Assembly (NCBI GenBank): GCA_948435975.1
Contig: CAOJHG010000135.1
Coordinates: 1 to 6,252 of the forward strand
Source: an uncultured Oscillibacter sp.
GTDB taxonomy: Bacteria; Bacillota; Clostridia; Oscillospirales; Oscillospiraceae
Direction of reading: 5' to 3'
DNA: 6,252 nt
Under the pieces are notes generated by a model. It ran no database searches. It worked only from the letters and a program-made list of their open reading frames with translations, and was not told the origin of the DNA. Both the position numbers and the translations under genes were made by a program. This document shows positions 1 through 5,415 of this stretch, piece after piece; position 1 is the first letter of the stretch; each line of letters opens with the position of its first letter.

Positions 1-995
1 CCGCCCGGCTGCGGCTGGCCAAGCACACGGGCATGAAGATCATGGAGCTGGTGGAGCGGAATATCCGCCCCCGGGACGTTATGACGCCAGCGGCCTTCCA
101 CAATGCCGAGGCGGTGGACATGGCCCTGGGCTGTTCCACCAACACGATGCTCCATCTTCCCGCCATCGCCCACGAGTGCGGCATTGAGCTGAGCCTGGAC
201 CTGTCCAACGAGATTTCCAATCTAACCCCGAACCTTTGCCATCTGGCCCCCGCCGGGGATACCTACATGGAGGACCTGGAGGGCGCGGGAGGCGTTTACG
301 CGGTCATGAAGGAGCTGACGAAGAAGAACCTTCTGGATACCTCCCTGATCACCTGCACTGGAAAAACCGTGGCCGAGAATCTGGAGGGAGTGGAGAACCG
401 AAATCCGGAGCTCATTCGGCCGGTGGAAAATCCATATTCCCCCGACGGCGGCATCGCCGTCCTGAAGGGGAATCTGGCCCCGGAGGGCTGCGTGGTGAAA
501 CGCTCCGCCGTGGCCCCGGAGATGATGACCCACACCGGCCCCGCCCGGGTCTTCGACAGTGAGGAGGACGCCATCGCCGCCATTTACGCGGGAAAGATCG
601 TGGCCGGAGACGTGGTGGTCATCCGCTACGAGGGGCCCAAGGGCGGTCCCGGCATGCGGGAGATGCTGAACCCCACCTCCGCCATCGCGGGCATGGGCCT
701 GGACAAGGACGTGGCCCTTATCACGGACGGCCGCTTCTCCGGCGCCACAAGAGGCGCTTCCATTGGGCATGTTTGCCCGGAGGCGGCGCAGGGAGGGCCC
801 ATCGCGTTTGTGGAGGACGGGGACACCATCGCCATTGACATCACCCGCTGCTCCATCTCCCTGGAAGTGGATGAGGCGGTTCTGGCGGCCCGGAGGGCCA
901 AGTGGACCTGCCCGGAGCCCAAGATCAAAACCGGCTATGCCGCTCGCTACGCCAAGCTGGTCACCAGCGCCGCCCGGGGCGCGGTTCTGGAGTAA
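1..995 (+). CDS. ilvD: Dihydroxy-acid dehydratase, C-terminal part (5' end outside window)
   Basis: This enzyme dehydrates 2,3-dihydroxy-3-methyl acids to 2-keto acids in the valine, leucine and isoleucine pathway. It is cytosolic and carries an Fe-S cluster. The reading frame is open from base 3 to the TAA at 993-995 (about 330 residues), so the N-terminal part of a protein usually near 550-570 residues lies upstream; the ATG at 33 is internal. Family landmarks are visible in order: [17 protein letters not shown] (usually GGSTNT), [24 protein letters not shown], and the C-terminal signature [21 protein letters not shown]. The serine in GRFSG is the residue proposed as catalytic base in structural work on the family. 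The cluster cysteines of the N-terminal half cannot be checked here. Edd and sugar-acid dehydratases are paralogues, but the motif wording fits IlvD best. A PAP2 gene follows after 24 nt on the same strand. Confidence 0.95.
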   Translation, partial: ARLRLAKHTGMKIMELVERNIRPRDVMTPAAFHNAEAVDMALGCSTNTMLHLPAIAHECGIELSLDLSNEISNLTPNLCHLAPAGDTYMEDLEGAGGVYAVMKELTKKNLLDTSLITCTGKTVAENLEGVENRNPELIRPVENPYSPDGGIAVLKGNLAPEGCVVKRSAVAPEMMTHTGPARVFDSEEDAIAAIYAGKIVAGDVVVIRYEGPKGGPGMREMLNPTSAIAGMGLDKDVALITDGRFSGATRGASIGHVCPEAAQGGPIAFVEDGDTIAIDITRCSISLEVDEAVLAARRAKWTCPEPKIKTGYAARYAKLVTSAARGAVLE

Positions 996-1019
996 GGGCG
1001 CGCGCAAAAGGAGGCGGAC

Positions 1020-1547
1020 ATGCAGCTGGAATTGACGATTCTGGACGGGATACAGCGTTATCTGCGGGGCGGGTTTCTGGATTGGCTGATGCCCTTTGTC
1101 AGCGGCCTGTCCAACCACGGGGAAGTCTGGATTCTCCTGGCGGCGGTACTGCTTCTGCTCCGGAGCCAGCGGAGGCACGGCCTTGCCGCCGCCTGCGCCT
1201 TGATTCTGGATTTGATCTCCTGCAATTTGCTTTTAAAACCCCTGATTGGGCGGGTTCGTCCCTTTGCCTTCCGGCCGGACCTTCTGCTGCTGGTTCCCCC
1301 GCCGGGGGACGCCTCCTTCCCATCCGGCCATACGGCGGCGGCTTTTGCCGTGGTCTTTGCCCTGAGGGCCTCCGGAAGTCCCCTGTGGCGCCCTGGGCTG
1401 GTCCTGGCCGCTGTAACCGCGTTCTCCCGGCTGTATCTCTATGTCCATTGGCCCACCGATATTCTGGGCGGCATCCTGTTGGGCGCCGCCGTGGGCTGGG
1501 CGGGAGCCCAAGGGGCAAAGGCCATCTCCAGAAATTCTTGTACATAG
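1020..1547 (+). CDS. PAP2-family membrane phosphatase (phosphatidic acid / undecaprenyl-PP phosphatase-like)
   Basis: This is a 175-residue integral membrane phosphatase that probably removes phosphate from a lipid phosphate or undecaprenyl pyrophosphate at the outer face of the membrane. All three motifs of the PAP2 superfamily are present: K73-x6-R80-P81, P101-S-G-H104, and S136-R137-x5-H143-x3-D147. By family knowledge H104 and H143 are the catalytic histidines. Hydrophobic stretches around residues 22-48, 52-72, 105-117, 123-141 and 146-165 give about five membrane segments, normal for a compact bacterial member. The ATG at 1020 is well supported by AAGGAGG at 1008-1014. The gene sits 24 nt behind ilvD and shares its terminator, so co-transcription is likely, although no metabolic link is evident. 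The exact substrate cannot be read from the sequence; BcrC-like and PgpB-like roles are both possible. Confidence 0.92.
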   Translation: MQLELTILDGIQRYLRGGFLDWLMPFVSGLSNHGEVWILLAAVLLLLRSQRRHGLAAACALILDLISCNLLLKPLIGRVRPFAFRPDLLLLVPPPGDASFPSGHTAAAFAVVFALRASGSPLWRPGLVLAAVTAFSRLYLYVHWPTDILGGILLGAAVGWAGAQGAKAISRNSCT

Positions 1548-1577
1548 CCGGAATGGCTTCCGAACGATGGAATCCTG

Positions 1578-1621
1578 AAAAAACACCCCAGGCCCTGTTG
1601 GGCCCGGGGTGTCGTCTTTTT
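1578..1621. terminator. Bidirectional intrinsic terminator
   Basis: ACACCCC plus GGCCC (1583-1595) pairs with GGGCC-C-GGGGTGT (1600-1612): 12 pairs, one A-C mismatch, and a TGTT loop at 1596-1599. On the plus strand it is followed by a T-rich tract (1615-1625), ending ilvD and the phosphatase gene. On the minus strand the stem runs into six T (complement of the A run at 1578-1583), so it can also end transcripts arriving from the Cys-rich gene and rex. The convergent gene layout fits this dual use. Confidence 0.88.
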
Positions 1622-1645
1622 CTTTCCTAGGTAAACCGAATCGTC

Positions 1646-1668
1646 CGGTGTTCGCTGTACAAACACCG
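1646..1668. other. Small inverted repeat in the convergent intergenic region
   Basis: CGGTGTT (1646-1652) and AACACCG (1662-1668) are exact reverse complements around a 9-nt loop. There is no T-run on either side, so it does not look like a second terminator. It lies between the end of the Cys-rich gene and the shared terminator and may simply be a 3'-UTR hairpin. No function is assigned. Confidence 0.4.
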
Positions 1669-1677
1669 CCGCCGTTT

Positions 1678-1881
1678 TTAGCAGCAGGGAGCGGGATTGC
1701 AGTTATTGCAGCCGCAATTGCAACCGCAGTTGTTGTTGCAGCCACAGTTGCAACCGCAATTGCAGCCACAGCCGCAGCCATTGCCGCCCCAGCTGTTGTT
1801 GTTGCCGCAGCAGCACCAGACAATGATCAGCAGGATGATGATCCAGCAGCAGTTGCCGCCACCAAAGCCGTTATTACACAT
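1678..1881 (-). CDS. Cys/Asn/Gly-rich membrane-anchored microprotein, function unknown
   Basis: This is a 67-residue protein with 20 Cys, 16 Asn and 14 Gly. A Gly-rich N-terminus (residues 5-10) precedes a single hydrophobic segment WIIILLIIVW (13-22), then CCCG and an alternating Cys tail (36-61) built from C-G-C-N units, ending in PAPCC. An imperfect 10-residue repeat (39-48 and 49-58) corresponds to a 30-bp DNA repeat. The gene looks real: AGGAGG lies at 1891-1896, 9 nt from the ATG, with a TAA stop and a terminator downstream. The Gly-rich start plus hydrophobic core resembles the short YjcZ-type sporulation proteins of Bacilli; the Cys tail does not belong to that pattern. Metal binding, disulfide cross-linking in a spore coat or envelope, or a peptide precursor are all open. 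It follows the SLH gene after 118 bp on the same strand and may be part of the rex transcript. Confidence 0.72.
   Translation of the reverse strand: MCNNGFGGGNCCWIIILLIIVWCCCGNNNSWGGNGCGCGCNCGCNCGCNNNCGCNCGCNNCNPAPCC
1703..1765. repeat. 30-bp imperfect tandem repeat within the Cys-rich gene
   Basis: The 25-nt stretch beginning at 1708 recurs at 1738 with three A/G differences, giving a 30-bp period, i.e. ten codons. It encodes the alternating Cys-Gly-Cys-Asn tail of the microprotein on the minus strand. The surrounding DNA carries further short GCAATTGC / GCAACCGC variants. Such repeats can expand or contract by slippage, so tail length probably varies among strains (inference). Confidence 0.7.
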
Positions 1882-1999
1882 AAGATGAAACCTCCTGAGA
1901 GATGTAGACCGAATCGGAGCGGTCTCAGTTCATCATATGCCTCACGGGGCCAGTGGTTCCACCTGCTTGAAAAACTTCCTGTCTCCGGGTTCCCCGCCC

Positions 2000-3082
2000 T
2001 CAAAAACGCCAGCTGGCCACCGGCGGAGCGGTGTCCCGTTCCCACTGGGTAAAGACGCCTTTTTCCATCAGCCGCTCTCCCAAGGTCCGGCCCGTGCCGG
2101 AGACTTGGGCCTCCAGGGCGTAATAGGAGATGTACACCAGCTCCGCCCGCAGGAAGGGGTCCCGTTCCAGCATGGAGACCTCCCCCTCCGTCAGCACGCC
2201 GGCGTTCCGGGCCCGCAGAAGGGTGTCCGACAGGTCCGTGTTGGCAGCGGAGCTGTAGCCCAGGGCCCGGAGGACAAATTCCGCATACTGCCGGGCGTTG
2301 ACGGGAGCCGAGGGCCGGAATTCCGTGGCGCTGTAGCCGTTGGTATACCCCCGCTGGTAGGCGTAGCCCACGTATTTCTCCCCGTTGGTTCCGGGCTGCA
2401 CATCGGTAAATGGGATGGCCCCGTTCCAGGCCAGGGCCTCGCCCTCCTCGCCCAGGACCCGGATGAACATGATAAGGGCCTGGAGCCGGGTTGGAGCTAC
2501 CTCCAGGTCAAAGCCCTGCCCGTAGCCGGTATAGCTGCCCTGGAAGAGGTGCAGGGATTTCAGGGCGGCGGCCATGGCGTTGTAGTCGGCGGAGGTGGAG
2601 GTGTGGAAGGTACATTCCCCCTGCCAGTTCAACACGGCGGTCTTGCTGGTCACCGTGAAATTCGCGTTGGTGTCCTCCGCTACCAGGTAGCGGTGCCGGG
2701 TCTCCAGGCTTCCTCCGCTGGGGATTACGGCACCGGTGGTGACGTCCACCACCGCTCCAGACGGATAGGTCACCTGGCCGCTTCCCGCCAGCAGCAGCAC
2801 GCCGCTGCCGGTGCTGGCCTGGACCTGGTCATCCTGCTTCAGCCGGGTCTCCGACCAGACGGGGGCGGTACCCGTTGGGGTTCCCGCTCCGCCGTTTTCA
2901 CGCAAAAGGGCGTCGGAGCTGTCCAGGCGGGTGTCAACAGCGGCGTCCACCTTTTCGGAGAACAGGCCGTTGAGGTAGGATAGCGAAGCCAGGGGGTCCG
3001 CGGTGTCTCCGGCAGCGGCCGCCCAGACGGCGGCGGCGGCCAGCAGGCACAGCGGCAGCAGCAGGAGTATCTTTTTCCCCAT
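2000..3082 (-). CDS. Secreted protein with C-terminal SLH-like repeats
   Basis: This 360-residue exported protein is probably held at the cell wall. A signal peptide is clear: MGKK, a hydrophobic core (5-18), then an Ala-rich stretch with likely cleavage near residue 24. Residues 25-60 contain DPLASLSYLNGLF, an N-terminal style I associate with SLH proteins of gut Clostridia (recollection). Residues 85-160 are Ser/Thr/Gly-rich and probably beta-structured. The C-terminus carries three SLH-like units: a degenerate one at about 175-213, a clear one at 224-276 (PFTDV, then YAYQRGYTNGY, TEFRPSAPVNARQYAEFVLRALGY), and a degenerate one at 282-326. By family knowledge SLH domains bind secondary cell wall polymers; whether these diverged units still do is unknown. 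The ATG is set by AAAGGAG at 3090-3096. Rex ends 43 nt upstream on the same strand, with a small imperfect hairpin (3099-3117) but no terminator between, so read-through from rex is likely. Confidence 0.82.
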   Translation of the reverse strand: MGKKILLLLPLCLLAAAAVWAAAAGDTADPLASLSYLNGLFSEKVDAAVDTRLDSSDALLRENGGAGTPTGTAPVWSETRLKQDDQVQASTGSGVLLLAGSGQVTYPSGAVVDVTTGAVIPSGGSLETRHRYLVAEDTNANFTVTSKTAVLNWQGECTFHTSTSADYNAMAAALKSLHLFQGSYTGYGQGFDLEVAPTRLQALIMFIRVLGEEGEALAWNGAIPFTDVQPGTNGEKYVGYAYQRGYTNGYSATEFRPSAPVNARQYAEFVLRALGYSSAANTDLSDTLLRARNAGVLTEGEVSMLERDPFLRAELVYISYYALEAQVSGTGRTLGERLMEKGVFTQWERDTAPPVASWRF

Positions 3083-3125
3083 GCGGGATCTCCTTTCTCC
3101 TTCGGGCCGCCCGGAGGAACCGCGG

Positions 3126-3755
3126 TCAGCGGTTGGCGATGCGATAGCTCAGGGTCAGCAGACTGTCGGCAAAGTGGATGTTCTCAATTTTTACGTCCGG
3201 CTGGCCGCAGGTGATCTCCACATTGGTAAAATTCCAAAAACCCCGAACACCCAAGTCAATGAGCCGGTCGGCGATCTCCTGGGCGATGGACTGGGGGAGG
3301 GTCAGTACCACCACGTCCACGCGGTGGGCGCGGATATAGTCGTCCAGCTTCTCCATGGAGTAAATCGGGACGCCGTTGACCCGGGTACCGGTGACCGAGG
3401 GGGAGACGTCAAAAGCGGCGTCCACGGTGAAACCCGCCTGGGCAAAGTGGAAATTTTGCAGCAAAGCGTGGCCGAGGTTTCCCACGCCGATCATGATGAG
3501 ATGATAGTCGTTGTCCACGCCGAGGATGTGGCCGATCTCGGTGTGGAGCTCTTCCACATTATAGCCGTAGCCCTGCTGGCCGAATTCGCCGAAGCAGCTC
3601 AGGTCCTGGCGGATCTGGGAGGCGGTGATGTTCATTTCCTGGCCCAGAGAGTGGGAGGAAATACGGACCACACCCTTAGCACAGAGCTCGGTCAATTGTC
3701 GGTAGTAGCGCGGAAGCCGCCGAATCACGGCATCGGAGACGTTTTCTTTCTTCAA
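3126..3755 (-). CDS. rex: Redox-sensing transcriptional repressor Rex
   Basis: Rex is a DNA-binding dimer that senses NADH/NAD+ and represses fermentation and respiration genes when NADH is low. The N-terminus is the winged-helix domain (SDAVIRRLPRYYRQL; ITASQIRQDLSCFGEFGQQGYGY). A Rossmann NAD(H) domain follows, with IGVGNLGHALL and the acidic residue in FDVSP. The C-terminus (FADSLLTLSYRIANR) is also typical. The length of about 209 residues is normal. The frame could open at a GTG (3762-3764), but a GGGGA lies directly against it, leaving no spacing. The TTG at 3753-3755 has GGGGAG at 3764-3769 with 8-nt spacing and gives MKKENVSDAV, close to the usual Rex N-terminus, so I choose it. Rex heads a minus-strand cluster with the SLH protein and the Cys-rich microprotein. 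Confidence 0.93.
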   Translation of the reverse strand: MKKENVSDAVIRRLPRYYRQLTELCAKGVVRISSHSLGQEMNITASQIRQDLSCFGEFGQQGYGYNVEELHTEIGHILGVDNDYHLIMIGVGNLGHALLQNFHFAQAGFTVDAAFDVSPSVTGTRVNGVPIYSMEKLDDYIRAHRVDVVVLTLPQSIAQEIADRLIDLGVRGFWNFTNVEITCGQPDVKIENIHFADSLLTLSYRIANR

Positions 3756-3794
3756 AACCCTCACTCCCCATCAGAAACTTGTCACAATGTTTAT

Positions 3795-3823
3795 AGTTTA
3801 GCTCAAAAACGTCAACTTGTCAA
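3795..3823 (-). promoter_or_regulatory. SigA-type promoter of rex
   Basis: Reading the minus strand, TTGACA (3823-3818, perfect -35) is separated by 17 nt from TAAACT (3800-3795, 4 of 6 matches to TATAAT). The predicted start is near 3788, giving a leader of about 33 nt before the TTG start of rex. No other good candidate lies between here and the rex start. Confidence 0.6.
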
Positions 3824-3835
3824 TTTTTTTAACAA
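3817..3835. promoter_or_regulatory. Candidate Rex operator over the rex -35 box
   Basis: TTGTCAA-T5-TTAACAA is an imperfect inverted repeat resembling the clostridial Rex consensus TTGTTAA-N4-TTAACAA, with one base changed and a spacer of five instead of four. It covers the -35 box, where bound Rex would block polymerase. A second Rex-like short palindrome, TTGTCACAA (3779-3787), lies at the predicted transcription start. Rex autoregulation is known in several Firmicutes; its use here is inference. Confidence 0.42.
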
Positions 3836-3867
3836 TCTTTTTTTGTAAAAATTTTTTGAGAAACTAC

Positions 3868-3896
3868 TTTACAGATCGGGAAAATTCTGTTATACT
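3868..3896 (+). promoter_or_regulatory. Strong SigA-type promoter ahead of the tRNA-Arg locus
   Basis: TTTACA (3868-3873, 5 of 6) and TATACT (3891-3896, 5 of 6) are separated by exactly 17 nt, predicting a start near 3903. The first sequence it meets is the broken tRNA-Arg copy at 3943; the intact tRNA lies a further 191 bp on. It is divergent from the rex promoter, with an AT-rich stretch between. Confidence 0.78.
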
Positions 3897-3912
3897 ACCA
3901 AAGAACTTAAGG

Positions 3913-3981
3913 GAAACCTGAAAATTTCATATTGTTCGGTATGCGCCCGTGGCGCAGTTGGATAGCGCGTCAGACTCCGAC
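3913..3981 (+). repeat. 69-bp direct repeat, copy 1 (upstream region plus tRNA-Arg 5' half)
   Basis: This segment recurs at 4104-4172, offset by 191 bp. The last 43 bp (3939-3981 versus 4130-4172) are identical; the 26 bp before that contain four differences. The repeat stops at the last base of the anticodon loop. The pattern suggests either an attachment-site duplication left by an integrative element or a tandem duplication with decay of the first tRNA. Confidence 0.9.
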
Positions 3982-3989
3982 GTTTCTGA
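3943..3989 (+). pseudogene. Truncated tRNA-Arg(CCG), 5' half only
   Basis: Bases 3943-3981 are identical to tRNA positions 1-38 of the intact gene at 4134: acceptor 5' strand GCGCCCG, D arm GCGC/GCGC, the TCAGA strand of the anticodon stem and the loop CTCCGAC with anticodon CCG. After that the match is lost, except that TCTGA (3985-3989) could still close the anticodon stem with a 10-nt loop. No variable region, T arm, acceptor 3' strand or CCA follows, so it cannot fold into a tRNA. It lies directly behind the strong promoter and is therefore probably transcribed. Confidence 0.85.
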
Positions 3990-4103
3990 CAACTCCGGCT
4001 GAGATACGGCGCAAGGCTCTGCAAACAGGGGTGTTGGCGGTATGGCGGAGGAAAAAACACCGTAAGTTGACTACTGTTTGACTACTATTTCTCTGGATAG
4101 CCA
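3982..4103. other. Unexplained 122-bp segment between tRNA-Arg copies (probable integration scar)
   Basis: No coding potential is evident. It holds a long-loop inverted repeat GGTGTT (4030-4035) / AACACC (4056-4061) and two direct repeats TTGACTACT (4067-4075 and 4078-4086) with an 11-bp period, about one helical turn, as seen for arm-type sites of tyrosine recombinases. I read it as the remaining end of an integrative element that targeted the tRNA anticodon arm. A simple decayed duplication is the alternative. Confidence 0.45.
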
Positions 4104-4172
4104 GAAACCCGAAAATTTTATATCGTTAGGTATGCGCCCGTGGCGCAGTTGGATAGCGCGTCAGACTCCGAC
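4104..4172 (+). repeat. 69-bp direct repeat, copy 2
   Basis: This is the partner of 3913-3981. It includes 30 bp upstream of the intact tRNA-Arg and its first 39 bases. Four substitutions all fall in the upstream part; the tRNA part and the four bases just before it are unchanged. Confidence 0.9.
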
Positions 4173-4210
4173 TCTGAAGGCCGCTGGTTCGAATCCAGTC
4201 GGGCGTACCA
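4134..4210 (+). tRNA. tRNA-Arg(CCG)
   Basis: This is a complete 77-nt cloverleaf. The acceptor GCGCCCG pairs with CGGGCGT (one G-U at 1-72). T8, the D stem GCGC/GCGC, the anticodon stem TCAGA/TCTGA with loop CTCCGAC (anticodon CCG, reading CGG), a 5-nt variable loop, the T stem GCTGG/CCAGT (one G-U) with TTCGAAT, discriminator A and an encoded CCA are all present. It is expected to be functional. No convincing promoter is seen within the roughly 60 bp upstream, so it may depend on the promoter at 3868-3896 reading through the broken copy. A strong terminator follows immediately. Confidence 0.96.
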
Positions 4211-4244
4211 AAAGCTCTAAAAACACAGTTTTTAGAGCTTTTTT
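4211..4244 (+). terminator. Intrinsic terminator of the tRNA-Arg transcript
   Basis: A perfect 14-bp stem pairs 4211-4224 with 4228-4241 around an ACA loop, directly followed by further T (to 4244). It starts at the base after the tRNA CCA. The A-rich left arm may also allow termination from the other strand. Confidence 0.92.
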
Positions 4245-4291
4245 GTAACTTTTCGCATTCATTTCCTAAATTTGAAAAGGAGGATTTCACT

Positions 4292-4828
4292 ATGTCCAAA
4301 TACGCCGGAACACAGACAGAGAAAAACCTGCAGGCCGCTTTCGCCGGGGAATCCCAGGCCCGGAACAAGTACACCTACTTCGCCTCCAAGGCCAAGAAAG
4401 AGGGCTTCGAGCAGATTGCCGCTCTGTTCCTGAAAACTGCTGACAACGAAAAGGAGCACGCTAAAATGTGGTTCAAGGAGTTGGAGGGAATTGGTTCCAC
4501 TGCCGAGAACCTGGGAGCCGCCGCCGACGGAGAAAACTACGAATGGACAGATATGTATGAGGGCTTTGCCAAGACTGCCGAAGCGGAGGGCTTCCCCGAG
4601 CTGGCCGCGAAATTCCGGGCGGTCGGCGAAATCGAGAAGCACCACGAGGAGCGTTACCGTGCCCTGCTGAAAAACGTGGAGGCCCAGGAGGTCTTTAAGA
4701 AGAGCGAGGTCAAGGTCTGGGAGTGCCGGAACTGCGGCCATATCGTGGTTGGTGCCGCCGCACCGGAGGTCTGCCCTGTCTGCGCCCATCCCCAGGCTTA
4801 CTTCGAGGTCCACGCGGAAAACTATTGA
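4292..4828 (+). CDS. rbr: Rubrerythrin
   Basis: Rubrerythrin is a cytosolic non-haem iron peroxidase that reduces hydrogen peroxide to water in anaerobes, taking electrons from NAD(P)H through rubredoxin-type partners. This 178-residue protein has the normal two-domain layout. The ferritin-like four-helix domain (1-135) has diiron ligand motifs [11 protein letters not shown] (E20), NEKEH (E53, H56), ENYEW (E81, E84) and [10 protein letters not shown] (E115, H118). The C-terminal rubredoxin-like domain has C145-x2-C148 and C161-x2-C164. No key residue is missing. AAAGGAGG (4276-4283) is 8 nt from the ATG. The gene stands alone between the tRNA terminator and its own hairpin, so a promoter must lie in about 45 bp; only a weak one is seen (TTGTAA 4243-4248, 17 nt, CTAAAT 4266-4271). 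Confidence 0.97.
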   Translation: MSKYAGTQTEKNLQAAFAGESQARNKYTYFASKAKKEGFEQIAALFLKTADNEKEHAKMWFKELEGIGSTAENLGAAADGENYEWTDMYEGFAKTAEAEGFPELAAKFRAVGEIEKHHEERYRALLKNVEAQEVFKKSEVKVWECRNCGHIVVGAAAPEVCPVCAHPQAYFEVHAENY

Positions 4829-4841
4829 ATTCATATGAATG

Positions 4842-4870
4842 GCGGCATGGAGCGTTGCTCCATGCCGCTT
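4842..4870 (+). terminator. Hairpin after rubrerythrin, probable terminator
   Basis: GCGGCATGGAGC (4842-4853) pairs perfectly with GCTCCATGCCGC (4857-4868) around a GTT loop, a 12-bp GC-rich stem. The following tract (TTACCTATTTAG) is only moderately T-rich, so termination may be partial. A perfect 12-bp palindrome ATTCATATGAAT (4829-4840) lies directly before it, starting one base after the rubrerythrin stop. The stem could also act on minus-strand transcripts from the recombinase remnant. Confidence 0.6.
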
Positions 4871-4901
4871 ACCTATTTAGGAGTCTCTTTCATCCCTCTC
4901 G

Positions 4902-5375
4902 TCAGATATCCAGCCCTCGCTGGAGGGCTTCGCTGGCAGCTTTCTTGTTCTTGTCGAAGGCGTGGGTATAGATGTCCAGCGTCGTGGACGGCTGGGAGTG
5001 GCCCAGAAGGCCCGCCACCGTTGCCACGTCCGCGCCGTTTGCGATCAGCAGGCTGGCGTTGCTGTGACGGAGCGAATGCACGTTCAGCTTTTCCGGGAGG
5101 CCATTCTTTTTCAGGATTAACTTGAACCGCCAGGTGAAAGTGCTAGGCGTCATCGGCTCGTGGCTGTCATGCTTGCGGAATACGAAGTCATCTGCGGTCA
5201 GTTTTCTATTCTCGTAGGCATCCGCTTGCCAGACACATTCGCGGTAATACTCTTTCAGCAGACTTTCCATTTCAGGAGAAAAGTAGACGTAGCGGTCTCC
5301 TGCCGCCGTCTTGGTATCCTTGACGATGATATCCTCGCCCGTGATTCTTACCACGTTCCGCTGGATGCGGCTGGC
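4902..5375 (-). pseudogene. Tyrosine recombinase (phage/ICE integrase), C-terminal catalytic remnant
   Basis: What remains is the last ~158 residues of an integrase that would normally have about 350-400. Counting from the GTG at 5354, the visible residues are K15 of TKTAAGDR (beta-hairpin lysine), H93-x2-R96 (HSLRHS), H119 in LLGHS and nucleophile Y129 in TLDIYTH. The arm-binding domain, the SAM-like core-binding domain and the first catalytic arginine box are absent. The frame is open upstream only to a TGA at 5376-5378. The DNA beyond belongs to another gene start in a different frame (5415), so the 5' part was lost by deletion. The GTG has no convincing ribosome binding site. The product, if made, should be inactive. 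Gene-end position beside host DNA is usual for integrases and marks a possible element edge near 4870-4900. Confidence 0.85.
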
Positions 5376-5415
5376 TCATCAAGGGTTCACCGTCAATCGT
5401 TTTCAGGCCCGTCAT
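5272..5415 (-). pseudogene. 5' stub of another mobile-element gene fused out of frame to the recombinase
   Basis: An ATG at 5413-5415 has a good ribosome binding site, AAGGGAG (5423-5429, 7-nt spacing), and starts MTGLKTIDGEPLMSQP. After about 16 codons the DNA becomes recombinase sequence read in the wrong frame, ending at a TGA (5272-5274) after 47 codons. From memory the first residues resemble the N-terminus of RepA-like AAA ATPases in clostridial mobile elements, but this is weak, unverified evidence from a short string. Strong initiation signals before a junk tail suggest that a deletion joined the start of one element gene to the end of the recombinase gene. Confidence 0.5.

Noticed and set aside
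222..1178. Long minus-strand open frame (318 codons) opposite ilvD and the phosphatase gene
   Set aside because: It is antisense to well-supported genes, has no family motifs, and is typical of shadow frames in GC-rich coding DNA.
1700..1770. CRISPR-like or iteron-like repeats
   Set aside because: The repeats are in phase with codons of the Cys-rich protein, are imperfect and have no unique spacers.
1609..2052. Plus-strand Ala/Val-rich frame across the Cys-rich gene, and a Gln/Pro-rich one at 1697-1888
   Set aside because: Both are the mirror of the repeated Cys/Asn/Gly codons on the other strand. They lack a good ribosome binding site, while the minus-strand frame has one plus a terminator.
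1937..2983. Plus-strand frame of 348 codons opposite the SLH gene
   Set aside because: It is an antisense shadow rich in Gly/His/Val without recognisable domains; the minus-strand frame has a signal peptide and SLH motifs.
3099..3117. Hairpin between rex and the SLH gene as a terminator
   Set aside because: The stem has a mismatch and no T-run follows on the minus strand; at most it affects translation or transcript stability.
3003..3848. Plus-strand frame of 281 codons opposite rex
   Set aside because: It is a shadow of rex, whose protein motifs are unmistakable, and it runs through the rex promoter region.
3982..4172. Group I intron or other self-splicing insert in the tRNA anticodon loop
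   Set aside because: The position is suggestive, but the insert is short, I see no group I core elements, and it contains a second copy of the tRNA 5' half, which duplication or integration explains and an intron does not.
4259..4834. Minus-strand frame of 191 codons opposite rubrerythrin
   Set aside because: It is an antisense shadow; rubrerythrin on the plus strand has all its metal ligands and a strong ribosome binding site.
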